Virus record (IMG/VR): IMGVR_UViG_3300019776_000194
Span: 20,395 to 84,394 of that record
From: a virus
Strand: one strand, 5' to 3'
Length of the DNA: 64,000 nt
Made by a program: the position numbers and the translations under genes. Positions 26,726-36,067 of the stretch are shown piece after piece. The first letter of the stretch is position 1. Every line of letters begins with the position of its first letter. The notes under the pieces were generated by a model. It was not told the origin of the DNA, did not search any database, and saw nothing but the letters and a program-made list of their open reading frames with translations.

Positions 26726-26742
26726 CTAAAGCTCCTATTAAA

Positions 26743-28215
26743 TTACTCCCAACCGTACACAAACGTTACCGTATGAGCGATTGTTCCCGATGTACCAACT
26801 GTCCCAACGTGCTTTGTTACCAATTGAATAAACTCGCCTGCATTGACAAAGATAGGTGCATCACCTAGGTCACAGAATGTTGTGGCTTGTTGCACTGCTG
26901 TACTGACTGCTTGGTTAGCTGTCACTACTTGAGTGAAAGGAAGTGCAATACGCCTTGGTGCTTTTGCTGCGACACCTTCTACTGTTGCTAAAGAAACGTT
27001 TGTATGCCCCCAAGCTAAAGAGTATTGAGCGATATATGGAGCACCAACAATTACTGTTTGTACATAACTTGTCAGATACAGCCCACGCACTATAAGTCTA
27101 CGAGAAGTACCATTTAGTGTAATAGAAGGAACTTGATACGAACAAATAATACCGTCTGTATTCACTGCAAGAGATACTGTCTCCCAGAATTGTCCTCCTA
27201 AACCAGAACCTAAAGCCGCTGTGGTATTTGTTGGAACTGCTGCTGTTGGGTTGGCACTATTAGCATAGTTTGCCAAGCTACCCATTGTACCACCAGACTG
27301 ACCTTGATAACCACCGTAAATTCTATTGCCTTGTGTGGACAATGTTGTGGAAACATTAGAGCCACCTAGACGTACATTGTAAGACCCTAGTTGTGCTTGT
27401 AATACAGACCCTGCACCACCACCTGTAATTCTGTGCTTAAAGCCAAACTGCACACCAGTTGCCATTACGAGACGACCTTGACCTAAAGGCAGGGGTATGC
27501 TGCCTAATAATTGAGTAGAGATACCGTCATTAACCCAGAAGTATGCTGCCACACCACCTAAGTAACAAATAAACTGATACTTTTTATTATTCGTATAAGT
27601 CCAAGTACCAGCACCATCTGCTAACGGAAACACTCCTGTCAAAGTTTCAGTTCCGCTATTAGACAATACACCCATTAGTCCTGCTGAGGTAAGCCTAAAG
27701 AAGCATCCATCTGTAGGTGCTGCAGTAGTTGAAGATGATTGCATTAACCCAAATTCTACAAAAGTGTTGGCACTAGGTTGAGCACTAAAACCAACAGTCA
27801 TATCAGCACTCAATGTCTGAGTTCCTGTGTTCGGGAACGTAGCATAAGTTAGCAGTTGTACGCCTGTAGTTGTTGTGGTGATACTAGCAGAGTTCGTAGT
27901 AAACTGCCCTGCTGTCCACGTACTAGCCATTGTAGTGACGTTATGAGAATGCTTACCTGTGTTTTGTGCTGTGTAGTTAAATACTTCTTCGTCAAGAATC
28001 AAGTCTTGAGATACTCGAAGACGGAAATCTGTGTCCACTTCAGAAGAATACAACCAAGGAGTACCTGTTATATCTCCAGTGTCATTCTCATTAAACTGCC
28101 TCTGTCCACCCATATACAACGGATCAAGAGATGATGTGGTTTTTAAGTGCCCACCAGCATCTACTTCAGCTCCGTTGTTGCTTGTGCTGCCAAAAATTTT
28201 GCTATCCAGCGCCAT
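26743..28215 (-). CDS. Virion structural protein, possible head fibre (490 aa)
   Basis: Beta-rich with GGHLKTTSSLDPLYMGGQRQFNE at the N-terminus and long S/T/G-rich strands; the C-terminal third has a VCSYQVPSITLNGTSRRLIV-like core. Position after the connector genes and before the repeat protein suggests a head-surface or fibre-type component. ATG 28215 follows AAAGGAATAAAT. Confidence 0.58.
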   Translation of the reverse strand: MALDSKIFGSTSNNGAEVDAGGHLKTTSSLDPLYMGGQRQFNENDTGDITGTPWLYSSEVDTDFRLRVSQDLILDEEVFNYTAQNTGKHSHNVTTMASTWTAGQFTTNSASITTTTTGVQLLTYATFPNTGTQTLSADMTVGFSAQPSANTFVEFGLMQSSSTTAAPTDGCFFRLTSAGLMGVLSNSGTETLTGVFPLADGAGTWTYTNNKKYQFICYLGGVAAYFWVNDGISTQLLGSIPLPLGQGRLVMATGVQFGFKHRITGGGAGSVLQAQLGSYNVRLGGSNVSTTLSTQGNRIYGGYQGQSGGTMGSLANYANSANPTAAVPTNTTAALGSGLGGQFWETVSLAVNTDGIICSYQVPSITLNGTSRRLIVRGLYLTSYVQTVIVGAPYIAQYSLAWGHTNVSLATVEGVAAKAPRRIALPFTQVVTANQAVSTAVQQATTFCDLGDAPIFVNAGEFIQLVTKHVGTVGTSGTIAHTVTFVYGWE

Positions 28216-28230
28216 ATTTATTCCTTTTAA

Positions 28231-28521
28231 TTAAGCCCACACCCACCGAACTTTTACCTTGCCAGTAATCTTCTCTGTGGACGTACCATATATTGTAAAA
28301 CCAACACCGTCAGTAGGTACTCCACAAGTTATACTCGTAAAGACTGCTATATAGGCTTGATCGTTTGCTGTGTGATTTGTGGAATCTTCTCTCATTATCC
28401 AAGCCTCAGCAGCACTTGTAGAGAGGATGGCAGATTGACCTGTTACAGCAACAGAAGCTTCATTTGCTCCGTTACTACCAAGTACTCCAAAATCCAGTTC
28501 TGCATTTCCAGTAGCTGACAT
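28231..28521 (-). CDS. Small virion-module protein (96 aa)
   Basis: Beta-rich, S/T/A-rich (GNAELDFGVLGSNGANEASVAVTGQSA), ends KVRWVWA. Spacing is tight with its neighbours (9 and 15 bases). No family recognised; presumed structural from context. Confidence 0.6.
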   Translation of the reverse strand: MSATGNAELDFGVLGSNGANEASVAVTGQSAILSTSAAEAWIMREDSTNHTANDQAYIAVFTSITCGVPTDGVGFTIYGTSTEKITGKVKVRWVWA

Positions 28522-28531
28522 AGTTTACCTA

Positions 28532-28930
28532 TCAGGTGTTGGCTGAGTTCAGTGTAAAGGAATTTACTGTAACTACCTGAGATGTTGCGATTGAACTATT
28601 ATCTAAGATGAGGTCTGTACCAGACATACCTGCAGTACCTTGTAACCCTGTTGTGCTTCCAGCGCTATCTACGATACGGAAGTAGCCTGCGGTTCCGGTT
28701 CCAGACGCAGTTCCCGACCAAGTTCCAGATTTAGCTTTAGAAGCACTAGAAGCTGCTGCCATCCAATCTGAAGGGAGTGCCATTTCTACTAGCAAAGTCC
28801 CTGTAGCCGCTGCTGCACAGTTAGCAGGAGCACTACCAGTATAGATACGAAGCTTTGCAGATGTGCTGATTGTAGTTTCGATTGCGTCAAGACGCGCATT
28901 GTTTACAGCGATAGAATATTGTAAAGCCAT
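28532..28930 (-). CDS. Phage structural protein of a conserved neck-region family (132 aa)
   Basis: VNNARLDAIETTI...KLRIYTGSAPANCAAAATG, then AASSASKAKSGTW and AGYFRI, is a pattern I recall from many siphophage head-neck operons, annotated as structural of unknown role. It lies two bases after the preceding neck gene. Confidence 0.65.
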   Translation of the reverse strand: MALQYSIAVNNARLDAIETTISTSAKLRIYTGSAPANCAAAATGTLLVEMALPSDWMAAASSASKAKSGTWSGTASGTGTAGYFRIVDSAGSTTGLQGTAGMSGTDLILDNSSIATSQVVTVNSFTLNSANT

Positions 28931-28932
28931 TA

Positions 28933-29349
28933 TTATTTCCTAAGATGAAATTCAAATAAAAAATCATTCCCATTCACACCACTAGGATTGACTGTCTTTA
29001 GTGCAAAGATTTTCCACTCTACACCGTCTATTGTTATTGTGTCACGGTTAGCTTTAATCACAGGAGGTGTTGCATCAGGGTCTGTTTGATTGACAGGACG
29101 CATCATACAATATTTATCACCGTCACCAATCATCGTATTGAACTTAGAAGATAGGCCAGCATTACTCTGTGGGAAATCGAACATCCCTTGTTCTACTTGG
29201 TACGTAGTTTTTGTTCTTACCACTTCACCGTCAACGTATTCGTCAGTGTCTGAGTAGATATTCAATACACCAACACCACTGAAAGCACCTAGCATATCTC
29301 GTACCACATTATGAAATAAATTTAAGTTTATTCTCATACAGGAATCCAT
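28933..29349 (-). CDS. Head-tail connector/neck protein (138 aa)
   Basis: Overlaps the upstream connector gene by 16 bases. Beta-rich, with VRDMLGAFSGVGVLNIYSDT, DGDKYCMMRPVN and TIDGVEWKIFALKTVNPSGVNGNDFLFEFHLRK, resembling head-closure proteins of siphophages. Function from position. Confidence 0.58.
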   Translation of the reverse strand: MDSCMRINLNLFHNVVRDMLGAFSGVGVLNIYSDTDEYVDGEVVRTKTTYQVEQGMFDFPQSNAGLSSKFNTMIGDGDKYCMMRPVNQTDPDATPPVIKANRDTITIDGVEWKIFALKTVNPSGVNGNDFLFEFHLRK

Positions 29350-29768
29350 GCATCTGTTTTAGCAGCATTGTCAAGTTCCATCTGTTCACTTTGAGTTCCT
29401 GCAACAAAACCCTCATACCAGTCGTCTTGAAATTGCACAAGAGGGTGCGTTGTGTTATTGCTTGCAGAGTATGGGATTGGACAGGTTTGAGAGATGCTTG
29501 GGTTGAGAACTACTTTCGTTAAGAACGTCATGTAGTTGTTAAAAGCTTCGCTCCCCCAGATTTCTATATTAACAAGGCGTTGATGAGTGTTCTGTGATAG
29601 TAGAGCTAAAATGTACTGAGCACATGTTGCTGTAGCTCGTGATAAGCTGTTGTTGCAGTCTGTATAAGTAGTTTCATATACAGAATCAGAAAGCATTGGC
29701 AAATCAGAGGTGTCACCACAACGCAATCTTAGCTTTCCGACAACTGTGGTTGGATCAATTATTGCCAT
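29334..29768 (-). CDS. Head-tail connector, gp6-like adaptor (144 aa)
   Basis: DPTTVVGKLRLRCGDTSDLPMLSDSVYETTYTD is the N-terminal pattern of gp6-type DNA-packaging adaptors that bind under the portal, followed by mostly helical sequence. It is the first gene after the capsid and hairpin. ATG 29768 follows AAAGGAAAACAA. Confidence 0.65.
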   Translation of the reverse strand: MAIIDPTTVVGKLRLRCGDTSDLPMLSDSVYETTYTDCNNSLSRATATCAQYILALLSQNTHQRLVNIEIWGSEAFNNYMTFLTKVVLNPSISQTCPIPYSASNNTTHPLVQFQDDWYEGFVAGTQSEQMELDNAAKTDAWIPV

Positions 29769-29798
29769 TTGTTTTCCTTTAGATTAGTTTACTAACTG

Positions 29799-29828
29799 AA
29801 ATACCCTCCCATTTCTGAGAAGGTATTT
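29799..29828 (-). terminator. Hairpin after the capsid gene
   Basis: AAATACC and GGTATTT (29799-29805 and 29822-29828) make a 7-bp stem just past the capsid stop, with no long U tract. It is probably a partial attenuator or RNA stabiliser, so capsid message exceeds connector message. Confidence 0.5.
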
Positions 29829-29846
29829 TATTAGTAGACTAAGTTA

Positions 29847-30878
29847 TTAGTTACTTGTGTAAACACGAACTACTGCTTGTGGACGGAGCAATGCTGAAAT
29901 GTGATTTGACTCAGTCTCAATATTGATCTTAGTGCCGTCTTGTGATGCTTGTTGGAATGCATACATCTTTTCACCAGCAGTGTTAACGAGTCCAAAACGT
30001 TCTGCAGGAGCAAAGTAGGTCTTAAACATATCAGAACCAGTTGGAACTGCAACACCTTCAGAAGCTGTCACAATCTTAGTGCCATTGTAACTATCACGAA
30101 CTTCTTTGAAAGTCAAACCACCGAAGAAGAATTCACGACCATTTGGCAATGGGCTACCACCTGCTGCTAAACGGCTACGCATTGGGTCTAAACCAGCTTG
30201 AATAGATGTGAATGAGCGATAAGCATCTTTAACCAGTGGATGAATAATCAAAGCATTGAAGAATGCTGTGTCACATGGTACAACAATACCATTATAATTT
30301 TCACCAGCCATACCGTCATAGATAGCAGCGATTACTAACTCAATTTTTGCCAAGATTTCTGTAGTAGTTGTACCTAATACAAAGTCAACAGCAGTACGAG
30401 AAACACCAAACTCAGTATTCCAGTTTTGAGAGATTGTGCCATTTGGAGCATATGCGGTTGCAGAGAACAACGCCTGAGCACGGGCTTTATTCAATGTCCA
30501 ATCATGATTCTGACGCAAACGTTCCAACTTGCGCATTTGAACTTTTTGCAATTGTTCAACTTCATTGAAGTTGTCGTAAGCAGACTTGTTTTGCAAGTCT
30601 TTTGGTGTAATGTAGTCATCTTGTGGGAAGTGACCTACATTAAAAGAATGCAACTTACGAGTTCCATCTTTACTTACAGTGTTTTTCTCACCACGTACAC
30701 GGTCAACAATTAATGCGCCGTTTTGAGTGGTTTCTTCAAATACAACAACGTCAGAAGCAACACCTTCTTCTGCAAAAATACCCATGGTATTGAAAGTACC
30801 ATACTGGATAGGGAGGTTACGAACAGCAGACGTTAAATCAACTACGTCAAAGTTATTTAATGGGCTACGAATTAGCAT
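29847..30878 (-). CDS. Major capsid protein, lambda gpE-like (343 aa)
   Basis: Forms the icosahedral shell. The pattern SPLNNFDVVDLTSAVRNLP, VVFEETTQNGALI, HFPQDDYITPKDLQNKSAY and the C-terminal YFAPAERFGLVNTAGEKMYAF...ESNHISALLRPQAVVRV matches the phage capsid E family. Length agrees with lambda gpE (341). It follows the decoration gene, as in lambda. ATG 30878 follows AAAGGAAATATATA. Confidence 0.9.
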   Translation of the reverse strand: MLIRSPLNNFDVVDLTSAVRNLPIQYGTFNTMGIFAEEGVASDVVVFEETTQNGALIVDRVRGEKNTVSKDGTRKLHSFNVGHFPQDDYITPKDLQNKSAYDNFNEVEQLQKVQMRKLERLRQNHDWTLNKARAQALFSATAYAPNGTISQNWNTEFGVSRTAVDFVLGTTTTEILAKIELVIAAIYDGMAGENYNGIVVPCDTAFFNALIIHPLVKDAYRSFTSIQAGLDPMRSRLAAGGSPLPNGREFFFGGLTFKEVRDSYNGTKIVTASEGVAVPTGSDMFKTYFAPAERFGLVNTAGEKMYAFQQASQDGTKINIETESNHISALLRPQAVVRVYTSN

Positions 30879-30902
30879 TATATATTTCCTTTATTATTTA
30901 AA

Positions 30903-31598
30903 TTAGTATTGAGCCAAAACGTCAATTCGTTGAGCTTCCAATTGTGCTTTGATATCTGCACGTTCAGCGTCTGTATCAACAGATGCACCATATGTCAGAG
31001 CAGAGTCTGCAACTGCACAATCACGATACAATACGAGAGCTTTAACGTCAGTGTTAGCTGCTGCAACAACAGAAACTGGAGCGCCTGTAGCATCACCTAC
31101 CAAAACAACTTTAGCAACTTCAGTGCCATCTGTAGCAGTAGCTTCTACCAATTTGTACTTAACAGTACCAGTAACTGTAATTGGAATTGAATCACCAGCA
31201 ACGAAATCTGTAGCACCGTCAGCTAATGTAAATGCGAAACCAGCTTGGTTGAATGCTGTAGCAACTTGACCTACACCAACAACTTTACCTTGTGGGTCGA
31301 GCAATGCGAAATCACCTGCATTAGCAACTGTTTTAGTAATTTTTACAGTGTACTTACCTAATTGCATATTAGCATTAGAAGTCAGAGTAATAGTACCCAT
31401 AACACCATTACCAGTACCTACTGTTGCACCTGCTGTACCTACTGGAGATGCGATGAAAGAGCCTAATACAGAGCCAATTGGCAATGTAGCTGCTGCTTGG
31501 TTAATTGTTACAACTTTCTTAGCTTTACCCCAAGAGATACCTTCTTCTTGTTTTACTACGTTTGAGTAGTGTTGTGTTTCCTGTGCTATAATAGCCAT
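30903..31598 (-). CDS. Head decoration protein, gpD-like (231 aa)
   Basis: Stabilises the expanded capsid. Small beta-rich N-terminal domain (ITIN...ATLPIGSVLGSF), and the ending LVLYRDCAVADSALTYG matches the C-terminal core of gpD-type proteins. At 231 residues it is roughly twice lambda gpD; the middle (about residues 55-165) is an extra G/V/T-rich beta insert. ATG 31598 follows AAAAGGAAATAAAT. Confidence 0.78.
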   Translation of the reverse strand: MAIIAQETQHYSNVVKQEEGISWGKAKKVVTINQAAATLPIGSVLGSFIASPVGTAGATVGTGNGVMGTITLTSNANMQLGKYTVKITKTVANAGDFALLDPQGKVVGVGQVATAFNQAGFAFTLADGATDFVAGDSIPITVTGTVKYKLVEATATDGTEVAKVVLVGDATGAPVSVVAAANTDVKALVLYRDCAVADSALTYGASVDTDAERADIKAQLEAQRIDVLAQY

Positions 31599-31666
31599 AT
31601 TTATTTCCTTTTAATTAGTTGTGGCAGATTGCCATTTTATTGAAGGCTTATATCCAGATGTTCTGG

Positions 31667-32392
31667 TCAAAGCTTACTGCTGAATACAAGCCAATCTTCA
31701 TCCTCAAGAGGATTCCAACCTGCTTTGATATTTTTATAAATCACAGCTAACTTAGAGTAAGTTGTATCAAACTCTTTTGCTAGTTTTCTGCTTCCAATCG
31801 TGTTATCTTGGGTGATTCTGTTAAATACTTTGTCAGCAATCTTCCAAACTTCGATTGATGCATTGGGTTTATTCCAAGGCTTTATTAGTCTATTAGCTTC
31901 TGAAGCTTTTGAAATGTTTATTGAATTATCCCTCTTCTTAGCTAGATTACTCATCAACTTTAAAGTTTCCTCTGAGTGCTTGTAATTTCTAGCAAGGGAT
32001 GCTACACTCATGCGAATCTTTGTCTCTTCAGATGCAACCCTACCTTTTTGAGACTTAGACATTTTCGCCCTAGACTCGGCAGAGAAAACTCTACCTCTGT
32101 TTATCTCAGTCCCACCAATAGATACGTTATATCCAATACTAGGAGTTGGTCTAAGTTTATACTCTAGCTCTAGACAATACTCATAATCAGCTTGAACAAT
32201 AGTGTCACAAACAATGTCGTCACCGTACTTTCTCATTGCATTATGTACTGGAAGATTGCTACCGCTTCTAACTGCATGTAAGTGTTGGGTAAATCGAGTA
32301 CGTGCTCCTTTACAGGAAATACCGATGTACCCTTCATTAAACATATCTGTTTGCGTCTTAGAGTGAATCCAATAAACACAGCTTTTATTCAT
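31667..32392 (-). CDS. GIY-YIG homing endonuclease with NUMOD-like repeats (241 aa)
   Basis: Start taken as ATG 32392 (MNKSCVYWIHS), just past the scaffold stop; the nine-codon upstream extension overlaps it. Seen: VYWIHS...EGYIGISCKG (GIY-YIG core), R/H catalytic region (RTRFTQHLHAVRSGS), NUMOD3-like SAESRAKMSKSQKGR and SEETKIRMSVASLARNY, and a C-terminal helix-turn-helix region (IGSRKLAKEFDTTYSKL). It parts the scaffold and decoration genes, which are normally adjacent, so it is an insertion. Shares its ending (IKAGWNPLEDED) with the endonuclease at 33760. Confidence 0.85.
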   Translation of the reverse strand: MNKSCVYWIHSKTQTDMFNEGYIGISCKGARTRFTQHLHAVRSGSNLPVHNAMRKYGDDIVCDTIVQADYEYCLELEYKLRPTPSIGYNVSIGGTEINRGRVFSAESRAKMSKSQKGRVASEETKIRMSVASLARNYKHSEETLKLMSNLAKKRDNSINISKASEANRLIKPWNKPNASIEVWKIADKVFNRITQDNTIGSRKLAKEFDTTYSKLAVIYKNIKAGWNPLEDEDWLVFSSKL

Positions 32393-32393
32393 A

Positions 32394-32909
32394 TTACTTA
32401 GCAGAGTATTTCTCTGCAAATGCTTTTTCTAAGGACTGAACTTGATCTAACTCAACAACGTTCGCTTCTGCTGCCACGCCAGTTTCTTGAAACAGGGGGC
32501 TAGAAGCCTCTGTCGCTAATGCTGTTGCTTTCGCATCAACAATAAGGTTGAATGTAGCGTCATCTAAAGACTCTGTAGCAGCCATTAAAGCTTCTGCTTT
32601 TTCGTCCCCTACAAATGCTACAATACGTTCTTTACGTGCTGTCATTTTTGCAGTATGAGCATCTACTTCCAATTGTTTCTTAGCTGCGTCTGCTGCTGTT
32701 AAAGCTGCTTGAGCTACTTCTAATTGGGATGTCAGTTCTGCAAAAGAAGCTTCCAAAGAAGCATACTTAGTTGACAGTTCTGAGAATTGAGCTACTTGAG
32801 CTTCAAGAGTTGTTTTGGTAGTAGTGAGTTCAGTAGCAAGCTCTGCTGCAGACATCTCCACATCACCTTCTTTTTCTTTGTTCATGAGTTTTTGAATACC
32901 TTTTAGCAT
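32394..32909 (-). CDS. Capsid scaffolding protein (171 aa)
   Basis: Coiled-coil-rich (LEAQVAQFSELSTKYASLEASFAELTSQLEVAQAAL) with an A-rich C-terminus, positioned directly after the S49 protease and before the decoration and capsid genes. It guides procapsid assembly and is probably removed by the protease. ATG 32909 follows AAAGGAACC and overlaps the protease stop. Confidence 0.78.
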   Translation of the reverse strand: MLKGIQKLMNKEKEGDVEMSAAELATELTTTKTTLEAQVAQFSELSTKYASLEASFAELTSQLEVAQAALTAADAAKKQLEVDAHTAKMTARKERIVAFVGDEKAEALMAATESLDDATFNLIVDAKATALATEASSPLFQETGVAAEANVVELDQVQSLEKAFAEKYSAK

Positions 32910-33781
32910 TACATGGTTCCTTTTTGTTTATCTACTACATATTTGACAAATTCTTTATTTGTCATAATTCCTGTTACTAATCCGTTTGATAACGAGTCTT
33001 CTGCATCAAACACCTCTGCTTCAAAACCTTTAATATCAGATATTGAAAGTCCTGTATACTTTGCTACGTGGTCTGTAAACTCATTGTTAAGTTTGTCTAC
33101 TGATTTCTGCAAACTTTCCAAGAAGCTCTTCTTAAATGCCCCTGTCTCATCGAATGGGACTTTGTTTTCGCCAGAAGTAATATAAATACGTTTATATCCT
33201 TCCATCTCCATTGCCTTAGAAGTATCAAGCAGGGAAATTACGCAACCAATTGAACCACTAGAAGCCGAAGGATTAATGTAAAGCTCATCACAAACAGCAG
33301 CAATCGCATACGCAGCAGAACAAGCCATTGTGTCAATGTACCCAAGTAAAGTCACACCTTCTTCGTCACACATCTTGCGAATTTCTTCTACCGTTTCAAA
33401 TACATGTGAAGCTTCCCCACCTCCTGAGGAGAAATTCATGATGATTGTTGTAGCACCATCTTCAATCGCACTTTCAACATCGTCTTGGAGTGATTGATAA
33501 CTTGTACCAACCTCTCCACATATTGTCTCTACTGGTTTGTAAGTTAAAGTCCCACAAACATCAATCACCACAATAGGAAGTGGACTTTCATCAAAATCAT
33601 CCATATCATCAGGTGTATCTTCCTCTTCTGGAGAATCATCTCCCATAGGAATTAGCATCTGTATACCCTTAGAATTACGAGCCTCTAAGTAATCTAAAAT
33701 AACATCAAACGCCTGAGTTGTGATAAGATGGGGTGTATTATGTATTTTTGTCGAGAGCCTTAAGAGGCTATGTTTTGGCAT
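32909..33781 (-). CDS. Prohead protease, S49/SppA-like (290 aa)
   Basis: Cleaves scaffold and capsid subunits during maturation. S49 features: oxyanion segment NFSSGGGEAS near residues 116-125, catalytic serine S155 in TMACSAAYAI, and the signature SGENKVPF with lysine K207 as probable general base. The N-terminal 65 residues are an acidic linker (DDSPEEEDTPDDMDDFDE). ATG 33781 has AAGGAGG upstream; this lies inside the end of the GIY-YIG gene, so the two overlap by 22 bases. Confidence 0.87.
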   Translation of the reverse strand: MPKHSLLRLSTKIHNTPHLITTQAFDVILDYLEARNSKGIQMLIPMGDDSPEEEDTPDDMDDFDESPLPIVVIDVCGTLTYKPVETICGEVGTSYQSLQDDVESAIEDGATTIIMNFSSGGGEASHVFETVEEIRKMCDEEGVTLLGYIDTMACSAAYAIAAVCDELYINPSASSGSIGCVISLLDTSKAMEMEGYKRIYITSGENKVPFDETGAFKKSFLESLQKSVDKLNNEFTDHVAKYTGLSISDIKGFEAEVFDAEDSLSNGLVTGIMTNKEFVKYVVDKQKGTM

Positions 33782-34464
33782 GAAGCCTCCTTATAATTAT
33801 CTAACCAAACAGAATAACAGTTATCTTCACTAGGATTCCAACCTGATTTTATTTTGTTTACAACTTTCATAGCAGAGTCGGGCGTTATGCCGAATTCTTT
33901 TGCCACTGAGCGTCTTCCAATAACTTCACCCTTTGAAAACTTTGCGTAAATATCTAAAGCCAAAGACCAACAATATTTATTAGAGTGAGGATGCTCCCAA
34001 GGATTCTCAAAAGTCATGACAGCCTTACCAATTACTCTCATTCTGGCTAAGTGTTCCTCAGCTACTTTTCTTCCAGTTCTTTTACTGGCAGATTTTTGAA
34101 TAGCATCTGCTGACATTTTCTTGCCAGTATTTATAACCCTCAACTTTTCAACAGCTTCTTTAGAAAGTTTCCTTCCCTCATTCCTAGACTCACCTCCAGC
34201 ACATATATTCCATGCAATATTAGGTTTACTTCGATAAGCCCATTCTAATAAGTTACAGAATTCTGAGTCATCCTCTGCTAAAATAGTCACTTTAAAGTCG
34301 GGATGTTTTCTCATAGCATTATAAAGCGTATTTTTACAACCTTTTCTAAGCATGTGCATGTGACCGCTCATCCTTTTATTTAAAGACCTAGTAGTAACAC
34401 CTATATAGCCTTGAGTTTTTGGGTTAGTGTGATCTGGACTATGAATCCAATATAAAATTGCCAT
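33760..34464 (-). CDS. GIY-YIG homing endonuclease (234 aa)
   Basis: LYWIHSPDHTNPKTQGYIGVTTRSL is the GIY-YIG motif; RMSGHMHMLRKG and EWAYRSKPNIAWNICAGG follow. NUMOD-like LSKEAVEKLRVINTGKKMS and a helix-turn-helix tail (IGRRSVAKEFGITPDSAMKVVNKI) complete it. It starts six bases after AAGGGG at the portal stop and ends inside the protease gene. Paralogue of 31667-32392; the two bracket the protease-scaffold pair. Confidence 0.86.
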   Translation of the reverse strand: MAILYWIHSPDHTNPKTQGYIGVTTRSLNKRMSGHMHMLRKGCKNTLYNAMRKHPDFKVTILAEDDSEFCNLLEWAYRSKPNIAWNICAGGESRNEGRKLSKEAVEKLRVINTGKKMSADAIQKSASKRTGRKVAEEHLARMRVIGKAVMTFENPWEHPHSNKYCWSLALDIYAKFSKGEVIGRRSVAKEFGITPDSAMKVVNKIKSGWNPSEDNCYSVWLDNYKEASCQNIAS

Positions 34465-34467
34465 TCA

Positions 34468-35979
34468 TCACCCCTTATTGTTAGCATTTTGTGCCGAATT
34501 GTCTTTTCCACCTTTATTAGATGTACTCGTACCACCATTGACAAGACCTGTCCCAACTGCCATACCCTCTGCGGAACTAGATGATTTACCTGCCAATGTG
34601 GTAGATAGGTTATCAACGTCTACTGGTGCGTTTTCATCTAAAAGTTTGAATCCACCAATTTCACGAATCTTATTCAATACGTCGCGGGTAACTTCTATAC
34701 CACCAACACTGAACACACGTTGCACAAACTTGGAGAACTCTTCTAAACTTGTAGAACTGACATCTTTAAATTTAATTTGTGGAAGCTCTGCTAAGTCCCA
34801 TCCGTTTAATGACCACAACTGCTGTACTAAATCCTTGTTCAATGCATTTGCAATTTCACCTAGTCTGTAACTAACAGCCATTGCTAGTAAATTTGTGTCA
34901 CCATCCTGTAAACTCAACGACCCAGCAGTATCACTACCCATCTTGACAGCATCACATGACAACACAGACAAAATATTTGCTTGCAATGTCTTAATGATTT
35001 CGAGTACATTATAGGCTTTACCGCCTTTGGACTCTAACAGTGATACATTGAATAGTTTGCCTTTAGTATCAGGGTCATAAGCCATTGGGAATACAATTCC
35101 TCGTTGCTGACCACTTGCTAAGTCATCTACTATCTTACGGCAAACCTCGTACATTGCTTTTTGGTCATCGGATGCGTCTGGAGCCATGTACTGCGGAGGA
35201 ATCTCTAATAGCGGGAGTCCTTGTGTATCTTTGGCAACACCTGTCATCATATTATCTGTAAGCAATGTTAGTTGCTTATAAGCTAAATATGCTGCTTTCA
35301 GGATGCTGTTACCTTCTGGATTACCATTCGTAGGGTCTACGTTGAATAGGATGAATTTCTCACGAGGGATTTTAATTAGACCATTCTCGTCCATGAGGTT
35401 AGAGAATCTATACCCATTTTCTAAGTTAGCTAGTGACTGAGATACACCGATAAGTTCTCTACCATCTTCTGAGAAGTTCCACTTTTCAATAGTAGCTTGA
35501 GGTCGTGTGCGTAATGCTTTAATACCTACAAGTCCATCGTTATACTTACTTCCGTTAGAACGTAAACGTCTGCGGTAGATTTTCTCTGAAATATGAAAGC
35601 CATATTCTAATACAGGGAAAGTGTTCTGCAATGTTTGCTGGAAAGTGTCTTCCATATCGTGCAGACAAGAATGTAAGAACTTCGCTCGTTCTCTATGCTT
35701 AGGACTATCATCAAAAGGCTCTACATACATTTCTGCACGATTCATGAGCATTCTGATAGCATTCATCCCGATAGCCACGGGAGGTGACAACCTCATTTCA
35801 TCTACTACTTTGATCCTTGCTGGCATACGAAAAGCTTGATTAGCTTCTTCGTAAATTCTGCCATTAGAAGTTTTTATTACGTTAAATCCTTGCGCACCTA
35901 ACTTAATACGTGGTATAATAGTGCCACTGTCAGGTTGCAGAGCTGTTGAAACGCCATCAGGCGAGTTCGCTTCTGGCAT
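34468..35979 (-). CDS. Portal protein, DUF935-like (503 aa)
   Basis: Forms the portal vertex through which DNA is packaged. Family features: VVDEMRLSPPVAIGMNAIRMLMNRAEM, QTLQNTFPVLEYGFHISEKIYRRR, REKFILFNVDPTNGNPEGNSILKAAYLAYK, TQGLPLLEIPP, and a C-terminal disordered G/S/N-rich tail. It follows terL and precedes the protease as usual. Start ATG 35979 follows AAGGAGCAATAAAC. Confidence 0.85.
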   Translation of the reverse strand: MPEANSPDGVSTALQPDSGTIIPRIKLGAQGFNVIKTSNGRIYEEANQAFRMPARIKVVDEMRLSPPVAIGMNAIRMLMNRAEMYVEPFDDSPKHRERAKFLHSCLHDMEDTFQQTLQNTFPVLEYGFHISEKIYRRRLRSNGSKYNDGLVGIKALRTRPQATIEKWNFSEDGRELIGVSQSLANLENGYRFSNLMDENGLIKIPREKFILFNVDPTNGNPEGNSILKAAYLAYKQLTLLTDNMMTGVAKDTQGLPLLEIPPQYMAPDASDDQKAMYEVCRKIVDDLASGQQRGIVFPMAYDPDTKGKLFNVSLLESKGGKAYNVLEIIKTLQANILSVLSCDAVKMGSDTAGSLSLQDGDTNLLAMAVSYRLGEIANALNKDLVQQLWSLNGWDLAELPQIKFKDVSSTSLEEFSKFVQRVFSVGGIEVTRDVLNKIREIGGFKLLDENAPVDVDNLSTTLAGKSSSSAEGMAVGTGLVNGGTSTSNKGGKDNSAQNANNKG

Positions 35980-36020
35980 GTTTATTGCTCCTTGTAATGC
36001 TTATTATGTTTATGGTCGTA

Positions 36021-36049
36021 ATTATACCACAAAAGTGTCTTGTTGTCAA
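36021..36049 (-). promoter_or_regulatory. Sigma70-type promoter for portal and head genes
   Basis: Leftward TTGACA (36044-36049), 17-base spacer, TATAAT (36021-36026), 42 bases before the portal start. Nearly perfect consensus. Confidence 0.88.
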
Positions 36050-36067
36050 GATGTTTCTGTAGTATGA

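Noticed and set aside
26100-26729. A 209-codon rightward frame over the repeat protein
   Set aside because: Antisense of an S/T/A/G-rich repeat gene, whose complement lacks stops by composition; no ribosome-binding site or context.
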